From Welwitschia mirabilis (lineage: Eukaryota; Gnetophyta; Gnetopsida; Welwitschiales), in NCBI GenBank assembly GCA_051453625.1, contig JBOZIK010000001.1, positions 100,927,753 through 100,960,484 of the forward strand: a stretch of DNA of 32,732 nucleotides, written 5' to 3'. The translations under genes were made by a program, and so were the position numbers. The notes under the pieces are model-generated. The model did not search any database and had not been told where the DNA came from. It saw nothing but the letters and a program-made list of their open reading frames with translations. Below, in pieces: positions 30,615 to 32,732 of this stretch (positions within the stretch are counted from its first letter, which is position 1; the number at the start of each line of letters is the position of its first letter).

Positions 30615-31800
30615 ATGAGTAACCTTGTAGATGGTATCTCCACTAGAAGGCCATCAATATTTGATGAAATCAACTATGCATTTTGGAAGTTTAAAATGAT
30701 AATTTTTCTTAGGTGACTTAATGCAGATGTAGAAGAGGTTATCTGTAATAGATATGATGATATTACAATAGCCAAAATAGATAGTAATGGTACCACCATG
30801 ATTGTTATGAAACACCGAGCCCAATGGACTCTGATTGATAAGGTTAAATTAACCTTAGATGCTTGTGTTCTTAATGCTATTTTTTGTAAAGTTTGTGCCA
30901 AAGAATTTAAGAGGATCATAAATTAAGAACATGTCAAGAAAGATTGGGATATTCTTAAAATAGCTCATAAGGGGACACCCATGTAAAGAAGTAAAATTGC
31001 ATATTATCATCTTAAAGTTTGAATATATTTGCATAGAGGAGGAAGAAACTCTGCAGGAGTTCTTTGTCAAATTGACAGATGGCAAGTCCAAGAGAATAGA
31101 TGGAGGAGGTAAAAGTGGTAAGAAAAATTTTGAAATCTCTTCCAAAGCATTTTGGGCCAAAGGTCACTACCATTGAAGAAAGTAATAACATCAATCAAAT
31201 GATCTTGGATGAACTACAAGGGAACCTTCAAACTTATGAATTGAAGTCTTTAAAGATAAGAAGAAAAGTCTTGCATTAAAAAGTGTATAGGAAGATTCCA
31301 GATTTGAAATATTAGATGATGACCTTGCTGAAGATGAGGTTGTACTATTAGCAAGAAGATTTAAAACATTCTAACACAGTAAAAGAAGATATGGGAAATT
31401 AAGCAAGGGGCCTAGAAGGGGTCAATCTAAGCCAAGAAGAGATCAAGAGAAAGGAAAGGAGATCCAGTGTTATGCGTGTAAAGGATATGGACATATTACA
31501 AATGAATTTCCTAATAATAGATGAGATCAAAGAAAATCTAAGAAATCATCATTTATTATCACTTGAAATAATATTGATGAGGAAGAAAACAACAACTCTA
31601 ATCAAGAATCAAATGAAGACAGGAAACTTTCTTTCATGGCAATATTATTTCTTTTAAAAGAGGAGCCATGCTCAACTGAACCAAATGACTTAGACATTGT
31701 AGAGGAAGGAGAAGAAGAGTTAGAAGATACCTACCAAGAGCTATACTCAGAGTATGAAAACCTAGTAAATCAAATCAATGAGCTAAAAAAATAGTGAATA
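30615..31800 (+). pseudogene. Ty1-copia gag, plus strand
   Basis: ATG at 30615 begins MSNLVDGISTRRPSIFDEIN, then YAFWKFKM, the classic opening of plant copia Gag. An in-frame TGA follows within 35 codons (LR-stop-LNADVEEV). The body is recognisable as EEETLQEFFVKLTD and SFKDKKKSLALKSV in shifted frames. Near the end CYACKGYGHITNEF (31468-31509) is the zinc knuckle with its last Cys changed to Phe. An acidic tail follows (DIVEEGEEELEDTYQELYSE) and the frame stops near 31795. It codes for particle assembly and RNA packaging in live relatives; here stops and frame changes disable it. Confidence 0.85.
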
Positions 31801-32119
31801 ATAAGAAAAAGAAAGGGTTGGATGCCAAATATAAGATGATTAAAATAAAGAACACAAAGCTAATTCAAGAGGTAAAAATATTATCTCATTTTCTAAATAC
31901 ATTTTCTAACAATTCTAGTAAATTGAAATAGATGCTTGGAATAAGAAAATTAATACATAACAAAAGAGGTATTGGATTCACCTCCTCAAAACCAATAATT
32001 CATTCAGATAAGGTAACATTGCACTTTCCCATTCAAATTTATTTCTAAAACTTTTGTACCACAACAATCCAAAAGGACTAAGTGGATAAGGGCTACAATT
32101 TGAAAAGCTTGTTAATTTG

Positions 32120-32732
32120 GCTATTCTTAGCACATAACAAATGTTTTAACACTTAGATGATTTTGATGAAAAAGAAGTAACCTTCGATGATGATGAAAAG
32201 GTAAAAATTAAAGGCATTAAAATCATCCATGAAAGTAATATGCCTAAAATTAATGAAGTTTTGTATGTAAATGATCTTAAACATAACTTTATTCGTATTA
32301 GCCAGATTTATAATAACGGTTATAAAGTTATTTTTGATTATAAAAAATGTGAAGTTAGATAAGATCCAACAAATGAAGTTCTTCTTAAAGAAAATAGAAT
32401 AGACAATGTTTATAGTTTTGATCAACCTTCTTCTATTTATCATTTTTATTATATAAATCAAGAAGAGGTATGACACCAATGGTTAGATCACATAAACTAT
32501 GATCATCTTAAAACCATCATTAGAAAGAAAATTGTAAGAGAAATTCCTAATATTAATATTAACAAATATGGGTTATGTGACGTGTGCCAAAAAGGAAAAC
32601 AAATAAGAACCTTCCATCAGAGTAAAAACTTAGTTTTCATAATGATGCCGCTTGAACTTATTCATATGAACTTGATAGATCCTGCTCAAATCAAAAGCCT
32701 GAAAGGAAAACGATACTTTCTAACAATGATAG
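32120..32732 (+). pseudogene. Ty1-copia pol, pre-integrase and integrase start
   Basis: The frame gives EKEVTFDDDEKVKIKGI, NEVLYVNDLKHNFIRIS (copia form ENVLYVxGLxHNLLSIS) and YKVIFDYKKCEV, then HQWLDHINYDHLK with CDVCQKGKQ, the pre-integrase zinc segment, and finally LELIHMNLIDPAQIKSLKGK with RYFLTMI, the first integrase block. The catalytic Asp of HMDL is Asn here. The window ends inside the integrase. The protease region between gag and 32120 was not readable. The minus-strand open frame at 32153-32479 is a shadow. Confidence 0.88.

Larger units (their letters stand above)
29446..32732 (+). mobile_element. Ty1-copia element, plus strand, running off the window
   Basis: The element consists of a probable 5' LTR (start undefined, perhaps near 29450-29600, end near 30570), then gag from 30615 and pol to the window edge. 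The LTR is supported by the TTGAC-rich array (29625-29985), TATATAA at 30080, and a U5-like stretch with GGGGATTTTTCCAAACCACT at about 30400. No primer-binding site could be read before gag. It is oriented opposite to the copia remnants at 2086-4032 and 29100-29445. Confidence 0.7.

Noticed and set aside
32153-32479. Minus-strand 108-codon frame
   Set aside because: Complement of the plus-strand copia pre-integrase region, which has clear motifs.

Overview
The window looks like nuclear DNA from a land plant with a repeat-laden genome. It holds plant-type LINEs whose ORF1 carries a DUF4283-like domain and zinc knuckles, Ty1-copia elements with an initiator-tRNA(Met) primer site, a tRNA-type SINE, and one intronless thaumatin-like (PR-5) gene with a plant-type polyadenylation signal. 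A gymnosperm is plausible because of the low gene density and the age of the repeats, but the sequence does not settle the lineage. Most of the window is very AT-rich and poor in CpG, as expected of old, methylated transposon sequence. Two runs of N (7212-7311, 8712-8857) are assembly gaps.

Layout. 1-5250: remains of minus-strand Ty1-copia elements: a primer-binding site at 56-67 with LTR-like sequence after it, then a truncated internal region (integrase 2086-2352, pre-integrase/protease to about 3080, gag 3092-4032), a decayed primer site at 4107-4118 and a probable LTR to about 5245. 5560-6660: a minus-strand LINE ORF1 fragment. 7002-13333: a nearly complete but decayed plus-strand LINE bounded by a target-site duplication. 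It carries ORF1 with three zinc knuckles, then endonuclease, reverse transcriptase, zf-RVT and a probable RNase H. Unexpectedly, a DnaJ (J) domain with an intact HPD motif lies between the RNase H region and the hairpin-bearing 3' UTR. 13334-22270: AT-rich sequence with a SINE, two local duplications and a badly decayed minus-strand LINE reverse transcriptase. 22271-22439: a probable hAT-type MITE.

22840-24145: a sharply bounded GC/CpG-rich island with the only intact-looking host gene, a secreted ten-cysteine thaumatin-like protein (23323-23958), with promoter elements and AATAAA. 24146-27535: AT-rich, unassigned. 27536-28575: an array of about 21 degenerate repeats of about 50 bp. 29100-29445: the RNase H end of a minus-strand copia element. 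29600-32732: a plus-strand Ty1-copia element with an LTR holding clustered TTGAC motifs and a TATA box, then decayed gag and pol running off the window.

There is no operon-like organisation. The thaumatin-like gene is an isolated unit in nested transposons. The observation most worth following is the J domain apparently belonging to the LINE; whether it is a stable part of a LINE family or was captured once cannot be decided from one copy.
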